Part shown: positions 51,967 to 59,904 of the stretch, in pieces
Position numbering within the stretch: position 1 is the stretch's first letter
How the letters are laid out: each line of letters opens with the position of its first letter
From: UBA10107 sp963835585
GTDB lineage: Archaea > Nanobdellota > Nanobdellia > Woesearchaeales > UBA10107
NCBI GenBank assembly: GCA_963835585.1
Contig: CAWIGF010000003.1
Coordinates: 1 to 64,000, forward strand
DNA: 64,000 nt
Reading direction: 5' to 3'
Position numbers and translations under genes: made by a program
The notes under the pieces: generated by a model
What the model was told of the DNA's origin: nothing
Databases searched by the model: none
Seen by the model: only the letters and a program-made list of their open reading frames with translations

Positions 51967-52652
51967 TCAATTGTCAGGGCTGGCTTGTTCTTTCCAACGA
52001 CAAAACAATTATCTTTTGATGCTTCAAACAACTCGTTGTTTGATTTTATTGTTACGAGGTTATTCTTAATGTTCTCAATAACACCAATCTTTCCTATATT
52101 TTTTCCACCAGTTAGCAAAACCGCTGCTCCTTTCTCAAATTTAATGTGCAACAGTATTTTTTGGTCAGGGACACTTATAACTAAAGCATCAGATGTTTTG
52201 TATTCTCCTTTTTGGATAAGGATTGTTCTTCCATCAGATAGCCTCAGTTGAATTTTTCCTTTATACAACCCTTTTCCCTTGATTGTACAAATCTTTGAGT
52301 TTGATTCTTTCTCTTCTATTTTAATCGGAACTAATTTTCGGTATTTGTTCAGTGAGATTCTGAAATATTCCTTTGTTTCAGGAATTGCGAGCACATCCAT
52401 CAAACCCACATTAAATTTGTGGTCCTTTCTTCTTATACCGTCCACTAAAAGCTCTTTATGATGTAGTATGTTTCGTACTTCCCGTGCTGTATTTCCAAGC
52501 TTGAGCATTTCCCGCAAAACAAGCACTAGTGGCATACCTTCTTCCATTGAATGTGCGCCTGAATTTGCACGCGCAACCCACGTTATACCTTTTTTCTGTT
52601 GCGTTGTCCATGTATTTGGCATTGCAAGTCGTTTTAGATGATTCCTTACCAT
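51963..52652 (-). CDS. rps4e: Ribosomal protein S4e
   Basis: 229 aa. NHLKRLAMPNTWTTQQKKGI, SMEEGMPLVLVLREMLKLGN, an S4-like domain, then a KOW-type C-terminal domain (KGAAVLLTGGKNIGKIGVIE). Archaea and eukaryotes only. 1 bp from rpl24. Confidence 0.95.
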   Translation of the reverse strand: MVRNHLKRLAMPNTWTTQQKKGITWVARANSGAHSMEEGMPLVLVLREMLKLGNTAREVRNILHHKELLVDGIRRKDHKFNVGLMDVLAIPETKEYFRISLNKYRKLVPIKIEEKESNSKICTIKGKGLYKGKIQLRLSDGRTILIQKGEYKTSDALVISVPDQKILLHIKFEKGAAVLLTGGKNIGKIGVIENIKNNLVTIKSNNELFEASKDNCFVVGKNKPALTIE

Positions 52653-52653
52653 T

Positions 52654-53046
52654 TTATTTCGATGCTCCTCTCCTTTCGATTATTTTCTTTCTATTTTTGT
52701 CAGTTAATACTAAATCTTGTATAATAACGTTTGAAGGATGGATAGGATACAACGATTTTGTACCATCTGTTTTTGTTCTGTCTGTTCCATCAATGAATAT
52801 TCGCTCATTTTTTGTTTTTACAAAGTCGATTTTTCCTGTATGCCCTGCATATGTTCCCCTGACAATTTTTACTTTATCTCCTTTCCGTACAGGCATGCTT
52901 CTCACTTTGTATTTTTGAGATAGTTCTTTTGATAGTCGTGCGGAAAGAAATTTTCTTTTTATATGAAGCGGAGCGTTGTTCCTGTATTTAATTTGCTTTC
53001 GCGGTGACGAACTTCTCTTCCATGCATTTGAATATTCCTTTTCCAT
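52654..53046 (-). CDS. rpl24: Ribosomal protein L24
   Basis: 130 aa from MEKEYSNAWKRSSSPRKQIK. KOW domain KVRSMPVRKGDKVKIVRGTY, AGHTGKIDFV and SLYPIHPSNVIIQDLVL match archaeal L24 (L26e). Start overlaps the rpl14 stop as TAATG, which rules out the 13-codon longer frame. Confidence 0.94.
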   Translation of the reverse strand: MEKEYSNAWKRSSSPRKQIKYRNNAPLHIKRKFLSARLSKELSQKYKVRSMPVRKGDKVKIVRGTYAGHTGKIDFVKTKNERIFIDGTDRTKTDGTKSLYPIHPSNVIIQDLVLTDKNRKKIIERRGASK

Positions 53047-53447
53047 TATAGTATGATCCTCGCGACTTTTAATACACCGGGCCATCTTTCTGCTGCTTCT
53101 TTTGCAATTGGGCCCTTGAAAATTGTTCCCTTTGGATTTCCTTTTTCATCTTTCAATATGACGACTGCATTGTCTTCAAACTTAACCCTTGTTCCATCAA
53201 GTCGCCTATATTCTCTCTTTTGTCGAACAATTGTAGCATATGTTACGGTTTTTCTCATTTCTGGAGTTCCCTTCTTGACTGCAACAAGTATCAAATCACC
53301 AATCCCAGCTGCTGGTTTTTGTCCCTTTCTCGTTTTTTGATTCACTATTGACACAATTCTAACTACCTTAGCTCCTGAATTGTCGCAGGTTTCTACTTCT
53401 GCTCCTTGATTCAATCCTCTAGTTATGGTTGCTTTTACTGATTGCAT
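53046..53447 (-). CDS. rpl14: Ribosomal protein L14
   Basis: 133 aa. ITRGLNQGAEVETCDNSGAK, VVRIVSIV, AGIGDLILVAVKKGTPEMRK, GTIFKGPIAKEAAERWPGV. Binds 23S at the subunit interface. 2 bp from rps17. Confidence 0.96.
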   Translation of the reverse strand: MQSVKATITRGLNQGAEVETCDNSGAKVVRIVSIVNQKTRKGQKPAAGIGDLILVAVKKGTPEMRKTVTYATIVRQKREYRRLDGTRVKFEDNAVVILKDEKGNPKGTIFKGPIAKEAAERWPGVLKVARIIL

Positions 53448-53449
53448 TG

Positions 53450-53782
53450 TTATTCACGCTTCTCTATTTTTTCAACGACGACGAAGTTCTTTGTCTTGCT
53501 TAGTGGTCTACATTCCATAATCATGACTTTATCCCCTTTCTTTACATTGAGACAGTCAGGATTATGGGCCTTGACCTTTGATCGTTTTGTTGTATATCTT
53601 TCATATTTTGGGATGTATATTGTCCTGTCCCAAAAGACGGTGACTGTTTTTGCCATTTTATCTGATGCAACAATTCCAACAAACGATCGTCCTCTAACGC
53701 CCAAGCTACCATGAAATGGACAGTTCGGATCTGCACATTTTTTTCCCGGTGCCTTTACTTCAATTCCTATTGTTTTCTTCAT
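53450..53782 (-). CDS. rps17: Ribosomal protein S17
   Basis: 110 aa from MKKTIGIEVKAPGKKCADPN, with DPNCPFHGSLGVRGRSFVGI, the archaeal N-terminal segment, and the OB core VTVFWDRTIYIPKYERYTTK. Start overlaps rnp1 by 4 bp. Confidence 0.95.
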   Translation of the reverse strand: MKKTIGIEVKAPGKKCADPNCPFHGSLGVRGRSFVGIVASDKMAKTVTVFWDRTIYIPKYERYTTKRSKVKAHNPDCLNVKKGDKVMIMECRPLSKTKNFVVVEKIEKRE

Positions 53783-54009
53783 TTTTTGATTCTCTCTTCG
53801 GGCCTTTTTGCAATCGATGACCCTTTGATTTTTTTCCCATCGACCAAAAATACACATTGGTCTTTGATTATTTTTTTTGTCTTTTCATTTGTTTCAATGA
53901 AAAGCAAATTTTTCGTCTCATCAACAACTTTCCCTATTATTCCAATCAGGGATTTGTTGCTTGACTCGATGATTGTGATTCCTTTCCCAATCAGTTCTTC
54001 TTTGGTCAT
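53779..54009 (-). CDS. rnp1: RNase P protein component 1 (Rpp29/Pop4)
   Basis: 76 aa Sm-like barrel: ELIGKGITIIESSNKSLIGI, IGKVVDETKNLLFIET, VFLVDGKKIKGSSIAKRPEE. Part of archaeal RNase P that matures tRNA 5' ends. Its place between aIF1 and S17 is the normal euryarchaeal order. Confidence 0.92.
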   Translation of the reverse strand: MTKEELIGKGITIIESSNKSLIGIIGKVVDETKNLLFIETNEKTKKIIKDQCVFLVDGKKIKGSSIAKRPEERIKK

Positions 54010-54314
54010 TTGATTTCAATGGTTTCAGGCGAAAATCCAGCTTCGACCAACGCAGGCATTACTTTCTGCTTATGATTTCCTTGAAGCTCTATTTTCTCAT
54101 TTACGATTGAACCGCCACATGCAAGCTTGTTTTTCAGCTTTTTGACCAGTTCTCTCATATTGATTTGCTTGTCGCCAATTCCATCAATAATTGTATATAC
54201 TTTGCCGAACTTCTTCTCGATAGTATACACTTTTATTTTTTGACTCTCCTTTGCGATTGATTCACAAACGCAAAGTTCTCTCGGGAGGCCGCATGTCTGA
54301 CAAACTTCACTCAT
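54006..54314 (-). CDS. Translation initiation factor aIF1 (SUI1)
   Basis: 102 aa. N-terminal zinc motif CQTCGLPRELCVC, then the SUI1 fold IKVYTIEKKFGKVYTIIDGI, LVKKLKNKLACGGSIVNEKI, ELQGNHKQKVMPALVEAGFS. It secures start-codon choice on the small subunit. Overlaps rpl29 and rnp1 by 4 bp. Confidence 0.95.
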   Translation of the reverse strand: MSEVCQTCGLPRELCVCESIAKESQKIKVYTIEKKFGKVYTIIDGIGDKQINMRELVKKLKNKLACGGSIVNEKIELQGNHKQKVMPALVEAGFSPETIEIK

Positions 54315-54520
54315 GCCTTTTTTGCAACCCTCGTTTTGTTTTTGTTTATTTTTGTCAGCATTCGTGCAATATTTTTTTTAGTCTGCTTCAACAAACCAGG
54401 ATTTTTCATTGCTGTTCCTGTTGCAGCCTGAGCGTTCAATTTAACCAATTCCTTTCTGAATTCTTTTAATCTCGGTTCATATTCCCCTGGTTCCAATGAC
54501 ATGACTTCCTTTCTTTTCAT
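54311..54520 (-). CDS. rpl29: Ribosomal protein L29
   Basis: 69 aa two-helix protein: EYEPRLKEFRKELVKLNAQA, PGLLKQTKKNIARMLTKINK. Located near the exit tunnel. Overlaps rps3 by 4 bp. Confidence 0.93.
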   Translation of the reverse strand: MKRKEVMSLEPGEYEPRLKEFRKELVKLNAQAATGTAMKNPGLLKQTKKNIARMLTKINKNKTRVAKKA

Positions 54521-55281
54521 TGCTGAGCCTCTGTTTCTTTTTTTACTACTTTCTTTTCAGCTTTAGGTTTGGATGTTTTTTGCTTTTCCTTTGATTCTGA
54601 CTTCTTTCCCCTTTTCTTTGGATTCCTTGCTTCCTTTTCATCATCAACCTTTTTTTGTTCTATGGCGTTAGCTTCCATCTGCGCTTCATCATAAATATTG
54701 ATATCATCAGGTAATCTAATATCTGGTGGCATAATAGCTACTTTGACACCAATTGTTCCTGTTTTCAATTGTGCCGCAGCAACAGCTTTTTTGACGCCAT
54801 TGACTGCAATATCTCCACATTTCTTCAAGTATCCTGCGTAAAATCTCCATGATTTTGCTCGTGCACTTGGTACTTTTCCTGATATGTTTATCTCAATTCC
54901 TCGTGCTCCAGCAGCAATTACATCGCTCAATATTTTATGGGCAACTCCCTTGAATCGCTGCGTCCCGAACCTTTCCAATGTTGATGCAATTCTTTCAGCA
55001 ACAATTTGAGGATCAAGATTAACATTATCAACTTCTGCAATCTCTATTTGTGGATTTTCAAGATTGAACTTAGTCTTCATGACTTGTGTCAATTCCTTGA
55101 TATTTGCACCTTTTCTTCCAACAATCAAACCAGGTCTTGATGCATATATAATTATTTTAACTCCTGCGGGAGTTTTGACAAGTTTTGTGTGACTTAATCC
55201 GACGTTTGTGAGCGTTTTCGCTATGTATTCCTGAATAAGATACTCCTTCATATTTTGTGCGATAAACTGTCTTTCAATCAT
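54517..55281 (-). CDS. rps3: Ribosomal protein S3
   Basis: 254 aa. KH domain IYASRPGLIVGRKGANIKEL and C-terminal domain GARGIEINISGKVPSARAKS, KTGTIGVKVAIMPPDIRLPD. A 50-residue Lys-rich tail follows. mRNA entry and helicase function. Overlaps rpl22 by 4 bp. Confidence 0.95.
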   Translation of the reverse strand: MIERQFIAQNMKEYLIQEYIAKTLTNVGLSHTKLVKTPAGVKIIIYASRPGLIVGRKGANIKELTQVMKTKFNLENPQIEIAEVDNVNLDPQIVAERIASTLERFGTQRFKGVAHKILSDVIAAGARGIEINISGKVPSARAKSWRFYAGYLKKCGDIAVNGVKKAVAAAQLKTGTIGVKVAIMPPDIRLPDDINIYDEAQMEANAIEQKKVDDEKEARNPKKRGKKSESKEKQKTSKPKAEKKVVKKETEAQQ

Positions 55282-55751
55282 TTTTTCTCTTTCCTTTGTT
55301 TGTATACTTTCTTCTTCACTTCTTTTTCTTCGACAACAATCTCAACGTGAGCTCTTTTTGCTTCACCTGGAACTCTTCCTCCACGTGGGCTCGGTGGCGC
55401 TCTGTGAGCATTCATATGTGTGATGTAAATATTGTTCGTGATGCCTTTGCTATTTGCATTTGATTCAACACTATCAATCAGCTTGAGTATTTCCTTTGTA
55501 GCATTTTGTGGATATCTCCCCCCTGCAATCCCTGGTTTGTGAGGAACGTCTTTGTTGAATCGTTTGTAAGGAATCGCTTCCTTCATTTCTAACACGTTAT
55601 TCAATATTCTTCGTGCAGCATCAATATTTCTGTGTTTTATGTGGCTACATATTTCTCGTGCTTGTTTTGGTGAAATTGGCAAGTACAATCCAACGGCTCG
55701 CGCCATCTTCTTTTCATCATATCCTTGGAATGTATATCTATATTGTGTCAT
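55278..55751 (-). CDS. rpl22: Ribosomal protein L22
   Basis: 157 aa. YLPISPKQAREICSHIKHRN, AIPYKRFNKDVPHKPGIAGG, GRYPQNATKEILKLIDSVES, HRAPPSPRGGRVPGEAKRAH, the extended loop that reaches into the exit tunnel. 2 bp from rps19. Confidence 0.95.
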   Translation of the reverse strand: MTQYRYTFQGYDEKKMARAVGLYLPISPKQAREICSHIKHRNIDAARRILNNVLEMKEAIPYKRFNKDVPHKPGIAGGRYPQNATKEILKLIDSVESNANSKGITNNIYITHMNAHRAPPSPRGGRVPGEAKRAHVEIVVEEKEVKKKVYKQRKEKK

Positions 55752-55753
55752 TG

Positions 55754-56137
55754 TTAATGTACCGATGCATGAGCACTTGATTTTGTTGCTCCTATTCCAG
55801 CCGCTCCGTGTTTCACAGTTTTTCTTGTAAGGGCAAATTCGCCCAATCTATGTCCAATCATATCTTCTGCGATGAAAATTGGGAAAAATTCTCTTCCAGT
55901 GTGAACTTTTATTGTTAATCCGATCATTTCAGGCAATATTATCATGTCCCTTGCATGCGTCTCGATGTTATTTTTTCCAGTACGGACTTCCTTGAGTAGT
56001 TTTTTTTCTACGTCAGTAAATCCTCTTTTCATTTTTCTTCTCTGATTTGAAGGAACAAGATTCATGAACTCAGCTAAACTCATCTGTTTAAGCTGAGTTA
56101 CTGTGTTTCCTCTGTATGTGAATTCTTTTTTTACCAT
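55754..56137 (-). CDS. rps19: Ribosomal protein S19
   Basis: 127 aa from MVKKEFTYRGNTVTQLKQMS. Core: HARDMIILPEMIGLTIKVHT, EFFPIFIAEDMIGHRLGEFA, LTRKTVKHGAAGIGATKSSA. It contacts S13 in the head. ATG 56137 follows the rpl2 stop by 1 bp; a longer frame into rpl2 is not needed. Confidence 0.95.
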   Translation of the reverse strand: MVKKEFTYRGNTVTQLKQMSLAEFMNLVPSNQRRKMKRGFTDVEKKLLKEVRTGKNNIETHARDMIILPEMIGLTIKVHTGREFFPIFIAEDMIGHRLGEFALTRKTVKHGAAGIGATKSSAHASVH

Positions 56138-56138
56138 T

Positions 56139-56852
56139 TTATCTTCGTATACCTGTTCTTCGTGGTCTGATTTTACCGACCTTTCTTCCAGCAGGAGCAT
56201 TTGTCGGAGCGATTGTCGGTCGTCCTTTATGATGAGATGACTTACCGCCAAATGGATGGTCCACTGAGTTCATGGAGACACCACATACAGTAGGATATAG
56301 TTTGTTTCTTGCATGCTTTGCATGATATTTCGCGCCTGCTTTCGTGAAAGGTTTCTCAGTTCTTCCAGATCCTGCCACAGCACCAATTTGTGCCCTGCAG
56401 TCCGCGTTGAAATCTTTCTCTTTACCAGATGGCATTAACACTTTTACATTTTTTTCTGTTTTTGAGATTACTTTTGCGAATGTTCCTGAACTTCGAGCAA
56501 ATTTACCGCCATCGCCTGGCTCATTTTCAATATTGCTTATTATGGTTCCTTCTGGTATATTTTTCAGCGAAGCGACATTTCCTGTTTTTGTAGGTGCATT
56601 GAATCCTGATTGTATTGTATCTCCCACTTTGACTCCATCTGGGGCTATCATGAATGTTTGTTCACCATTTGTATATTGAATAATTCCTAGAGGGGCACTA
56701 TGGCCTGGGCAATGAACCAAATCAATTATTGTTCCTGAGACTACTTCTCTGTCGAGCTTTCTATGTGTGGCTTCTCCGACATAATTAAAGCTTGGAGCCC
56801 TGTACCTTCCGCTTCCTTTTCCCCGTCGTTGTGAAATTAGTTCTTTACCCAT
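56139..56852 (-). CDS. rpl2: Ribosomal protein L2
   Basis: 237 aa. SQRRGKGSGRYRAPSFNYVG, GTIIDLVHCPGHSAPLGIIQ, and the conserved C-terminal VCGVSMNSVDHPFGGKSSHH with the His important for peptidyl transfer. Directly abuts rpl23. Confidence 0.96.
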   Translation of the reverse strand: MGKELISQRRGKGSGRYRAPSFNYVGEATHRKLDREVVSGTIIDLVHCPGHSAPLGIIQYTNGEQTFMIAPDGVKVGDTIQSGFNAPTKTGNVASLKNIPEGTIISNIENEPGDGGKFARSSGTFAKVISKTEKNVKVLMPSGKEKDFNADCRAQIGAVAGSGRTEKPFTKAGAKYHAKHARNKLYPTVCGVSMNSVDHPFGGKSSHHKGRPTIAPTNAPAGRKVGKIRPRRTGIRR

Positions 56853-57116
56853 TTATATCAATCCTAATTGTGTTGCTATATCTATTGCCGGTGTTTCCTG
56901 GCCGAATGTAACGTATGCCTTCTTTTCTCCTTGTGGTGTTAAATGTGTTGTTACTTTTTTGAGTTTGACTTTGAACATATCTTCGAATGCTTTTCTTATG
57001 TCAGCTTTTGTCGCGTTCTTATCTACGACGAATACTAATTTATTTTCAGATTCCATCATTCTAATGGACTTTTCCGTTGCGGATGGCCTTTTGATGATCT
57101 GATTTAATTTTAACAT
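56853..57116 (-). CDS. rpl23: Ribosomal protein L23
   Basis: 87 aa. IIKRPSATEKSIRMMESENK, LVFVVDKNATKADIRKAFED, KVKKVTTHLTPQGEKKAYV-type end. Tunnel-exit protein and SRP docking site. One-base overlap with rpl4. Confidence 0.95.
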   Translation of the reverse strand: MLKLNQIIKRPSATEKSIRMMESENKLVFVVDKNATKADIRKAFEDMFKVKLKKVTTHLTPQGEKKAYVTFGQETPAIDIATQLGLI

Positions 57117-58027
57117 TATGCGCTCTTTTTCTTAGCAGCAGGTTTTGTCGCCTTTGCTGGTGTTTTTTTTACTTCTTTCACTGGTTCAACTTGTTTATTT
57201 GGAGATTCTCCCTTGAAATCATTTGTGAATAGTTTTTTGCTTGCAAGTTCGTCGATAGCTCCTTCACTCCATAATGTCAAACGTCCTGGATGCGTTCCTG
57301 GAGCAAGTAATTTTGCGTTTAAGTTATTGACTTGTATTACTTCAATGCCTGGTATGTTTCGTGCTGATTTTAGCAATAAACAATCCTTCGACACGACAAA
57401 CAATGGACCTTTCTTGGTCTGGTATTTGCGTCCCCTGTTCTTTCCTTTTCCAGCCCTTACATTGACATTTTTTATTCGTGAAAGTTCTTCCTCAAATCCA
57501 AGTTTTGCAAGCATTGCCGAAACTTCTTTTGTCTTGTTTAGAGATTCGACTTTGTTGTCAAGTATGAAAGGGAAATCCTTTGGTATTTTGTGCCCTCGAT
57601 CCTGAATAAGTTTTGTAATGATTGTTGCTGCAATTGCTGATCTTATTGCTTTTCTATTCTCTTTTTCATTTATTTTTTGATCCCATATCCTATCTGCTTT
57701 TGGAGGATGTGATGACCTACCACCAACTGTACCAGGCATTTCTGCGCCAACCCAGTTGAATTGTGTTCCTGAACTGCTTAGAACTTTTCGTGGCACTCTT
57801 GAAATTCCGTGACCGTATGATGTTCTGTAATCTCGTCTTCGTTTGGATATCCATACCGAGTGTCGTTTACCTGCTCGTGGATTTGTACCGTATGCTTGTC
57901 GCTCCGATGCATTAATGGATAGAACTGCTCGTTCAATGAGATCAACTCTTATTGGCTCAACGAACTGGCTCGGTAACTCCTTCGATCCTTTCTCATTCTT
58001 GTTTGCATCCATTATTTTTACTTTCAT
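57116..58027 (-). CDS. rpl4: Ribosomal protein L4
   Basis: 303 aa, archaeal L4e. VEPIRVDLIERAVLSINASE, RQAYGTNPRAGKRHSVWISK, GHGISRVPRKVLSSSGTQFN and GGRSSHPPKADRIWDQKINE mark the tunnel loop; an Ala/Lys-rich tail ends the protein. The only sizeable gap of the operon (77 bp) precedes its start and contains a guide RNA. Confidence 0.95.
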   Translation of the reverse strand: MKVKIMDANKNEKGSKELPSQFVEPIRVDLIERAVLSINASERQAYGTNPRAGKRHSVWISKRRRDYRTSYGHGISRVPRKVLSSSGTQFNWVGAEMPGTVGGRSSHPPKADRIWDQKINEKENRKAIRSAIAATIITKLIQDRGHKIPKDFPFILDNKVESLNKTKEVSAMLAKLGFEEELSRIKNVNVRAGKGKNRGRKYQTKKGPLFVVSKDCLLLKSARNIPGIEVIQVNNLNAKLLAPGTHPGRLTLWSEGAIDELASKKLFTNDFKGESPNKQVEPVKEVKKTPAKATKPAAKKKSA

Positions 58028-58035
58028 TGTATGTT

Positions 58036-58096
58036 TACCTTCAGCAGTTACTCCCGTTCATCATCTTGTCAGACGGGGATAACCTCATCATAGGGT
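58036..58096 (-). ncRNA. C/D box guide RNA in the rpl3-rpl4 spacer
   Basis: Minus strand order: C box ATGATGA (58091-58085), guide GGTTATCCCCGT (58084-58073), D' box CTGA (58072-58069), spacer CAAG, C' box ATGATGA (58064-58058), guide ACGGGAGTAACTG (58057-58045), D box CTGA (58044-58041). All four boxes are perfect and the spacing is canonical. The first guide is complementary to CGGGGAUAAC of 23S domain V (peptidyl-transferase region); the second to GUUACUCCCG, which I recall lying just 5' of it in archaeal 23S. By the five-nucleotide rule it directs 2'-O-methylation there. Same strand as, and inside, the ribosomal operon, so it is probably processed from the mRNA. Confidence 0.85.
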
Positions 58097-58104
58097 GATT
58101 GTGA

Positions 58105-59091
58105 TTATTGTTTTGATTGAAGGCTTATGTATGTTATTTGCGGCGCTTCTTTTGTGATTTTTGGATTAGGTCGTGTTGCGACATTGAATCTGATCAATCT
58201 CTTTGCGGCTCCTCCGACAGAGCCTCTAATCATAACATAAGTGTTTTTTACATTTCCGTAATGCAAAAATCCGCCTTTTACGTTTATTTCTTCTGGTTTA
58301 TCGCTTATTTTGAGTATTTGTTTGTTGTATTCAGTTCGTGTATGGAATCCCATTTGCCCTGCATGTGCGACCCTATACATAACATGTCCTTGAGCTTTCC
58401 ATGCTCCCAATGAACCTGGATTTCTAATCGATTTTTCCGACTTATGTCTTCGTCGTGCAATACCAAATCGCTTCATTGGACCCTGGAATCCCTTACCTTT
58501 TGTTACTGAATGGATGTCAACCTGATTACCTTCTCCAAATACATCTTTTACAATTATTTCCTTGCCTAACTTCTCTTTTGCATATGCAAGCTGATCTTCT
58601 TTCGAACCACCAAGTGCAACTTCAAAAAGCTCAGGTTTCTTCTTCAATGCAAGAAGTTTTGGCTGCGTATGAACTATGAGAATTATTCGTTCGAAATCAT
58701 TCGGTGTTATTTTTGAGAGTTCTTCCTCATTTGATTTTTTTGCTTTAGTTAGTTTTCGATCAAGTTCCTTGTCAACATTTTTGGCAGTGAACTGTATTTT
58801 TGGTTTGAAACCGTAAGCATCGCGAGAATAAAGGCGGATAGAAACAACTTTTAGTGGAGGACATTCGAGAATTGTCACGGGAGCGGATATTTCTTCTCCC
58901 TTTGTTCGTGCCGTCTTGACATTGTTGATTTGCATTATGTGTGTCATTCCAACTTTGTATCCGGCAAAACCAAGCGGCTTTTTTTCCTTGACTTCTGTTG
59001 TCCAGGATCTTACTCGTGGGTATGCTCGCGCAGCTCTCTTTCTAGGCCAAACTTGCATACTTCCGTGTCGTGGTTGTCTTGGATTAGGCAT
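58105..59091 (-). CDS. rpl3: Ribosomal protein L3
   Basis: 328 aa. Starts MPNPRQPRHGSMQVWPRKRA; contains KPLGFAGYKVGMTHIMQINN, VTKGKGFQGPMKRFGIARRR, RVAHAGQMGFHTRTEYNKQI, GSVGGAAKRLIRF. It shapes the A-site entry corridor. First gene of the operon, preceded by a structured leader instead of the leaderless start common elsewhere in this genome. Confidence 0.96.
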   Translation of the reverse strand: MPNPRQPRHGSMQVWPRKRAARAYPRVRSWTTEVKEKKPLGFAGYKVGMTHIMQINNVKTARTKGEEISAPVTILECPPLKVVSIRLYSRDAYGFKPKIQFTAKNVDKELDRKLTKAKKSNEEELSKITPNDFERIILIVHTQPKLLALKKKPELFEVALGGSKEDQLAYAKEKLGKEIIVKDVFGEGNQVDIHSVTKGKGFQGPMKRFGIARRRHKSEKSIRNPGSLGAWKAQGHVMYRVAHAGQMGFHTRTEYNKQILKISDKPEEINVKGGFLHYGNVKNTYVMIRGSVGGAAKRLIRFNVATRPNPKITKEAPQITYISLQSKQ

Positions 59092-59206
59092 ACGCCAACC
59101 TATTTGTTTTGAGAGCCAATAACGTCTTCTAGAACTTTTGGTTCGTACTGAAAAAGCGTCTTTTTCAGGCTCTTAAACGTTTAAATCACTTTAAACGTCA
59201 TTTATG
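59092..59206 (-). promoter_or_regulatory. Structured 5' leader of the ribosomal operon (candidate autoregulatory RNA)
   Basis: On the minus strand, AGAGCC (59173-59168) pairs with GGCUCU (59117-59112) and encloses a 9-bp hairpin, CTGAAAAAG/CTTTTTCAG (59168-59148, loop ACG), and a small GAAC-CAAAA-GUUC hairpin (59144-59132), a three-way-junction-like fold. It ends about 20 nt before the rpl3 ATG. A leader of this size suggests feedback control by an operon product such as L3 or L4; that is inference. Confidence 0.5.
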
Positions 59207-59227
59207 TTATTTACAGCACAATGGGTC

Positions 59228-59236
59228 ATTTATAAA
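59228..59236 (-). promoter_or_regulatory. TATA box of the ribosomal operon
   Basis: Minus-strand TTTATAAAT; transcript start expected near 59206, giving a leader of about 115 nt. AAACGT occurs three times nearby (about 59174, 59193, 59235). A second candidate TATA, TTTAAAG at about 59190-59196, would shorten the leader but still keep part of the fold. Confidence 0.5.
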
Positions 59237-59317
59237 CGTTATGTTTTCAGGATTTCTTTCCAGTAAGAACAGAACTTATGGCCTCTGACATATATTTTGT
59301 AGAATAGATTAGATAGA

Positions 59318-59326
59318 TTTATAAAG
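59318..59326 (+). promoter_or_regulatory. TATA box of the 59347 gene
   Basis: TTTATAAAG centred 25 nt before ATG 59347; leaderless transcript predicted, divergent from the ribosomal operon. Confidence 0.55.
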
Positions 59327-59346
59327 GAGTCGCCGACGAAAAACTT

Positions 59347-59904
59347 ATGATGACTATGTTGAAACACAAGGAAGGAGCAAAACCTGCTGCGATACCTACG
59401 AAAATTGATAAGATCATCAAGTCGCTTGACGTTCAATTGAGGAACTCAGATGTTATTGATCATATTAATTCAGTTCCTGAAGATCAAAGAATATTCAATC
59501 ATTGGCGAAACATAAATGATGTGTTATCAGTAGCTGGAAGGACAATATATTTGAGAGAAGGAAACCTTTATTCGTTGCATGTGCAACAAGGAGATACTGC
59601 TGCAATATCTTGTGAATTATTAGGATTTGACATATCTTCTCATGCCAAAATTAAAAAGAATACTTACTTGCCAAAGAGTATTGCAAATCTTCATATGGGA
59701 CCAAGGTATGTTTTCACTGCAAAAGACGGTTTGAAAATTTATCTTTCACCACCACATAATTATTTTGTCATTCAGGATGAAAAGATAATCTCATTTAGCA
59801 AAGATCGGCTTTTAAGACTTGAAAACGAAATATATCCTGTTTTACATGGACAACAAGGTGTAAGGGTAATACTGAAACAACATAATGAGTATGATAATAA
59901 CTAG
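59347..59904 (+). CDS. Hypothetical protein, 185 aa
   Basis: Starts MMTMLKHKEGAKPAAIPTKI. Middle and C-terminal parts look alpha/beta (INDVLSVAGRTIYLREGNLY, SLHVQQGDTAAISCELLGFD, GPRYVFTAKDGLKIYLSPPH, RLENEIYPVLHGQQGVRVIL). No signal peptide, membrane helix or known motif seen. It has its own promoter opposite the ribosomal operon and ends with a 4-bp overlap with a convergent SDR gene. Family not recognised. Confidence 0.65.
   Translation: MMTMLKHKEGAKPAAIPTKIDKIIKSLDVQLRNSDVIDHINSVPEDQRIFNHWRNINDVLSVAGRTIYLREGNLYSLHVQQGDTAAISCELLGFDISSHAKIKKNTYLPKSIANLHMGPRYVFTAKDGLKIYLSPPHNYFVIQDEKIISFSKDRLLRLENEIYPVLHGQQGVRVILKQHNEYDNN

Noticed and set aside
47070..58679. Plus-strand reading frames inside the ribosomal operon
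   Set aside because: They are antisense shadows of the ribosomal genes, rich in Phe/Ser/Leu, with no start signals; the minus strand has contiguous known proteins.
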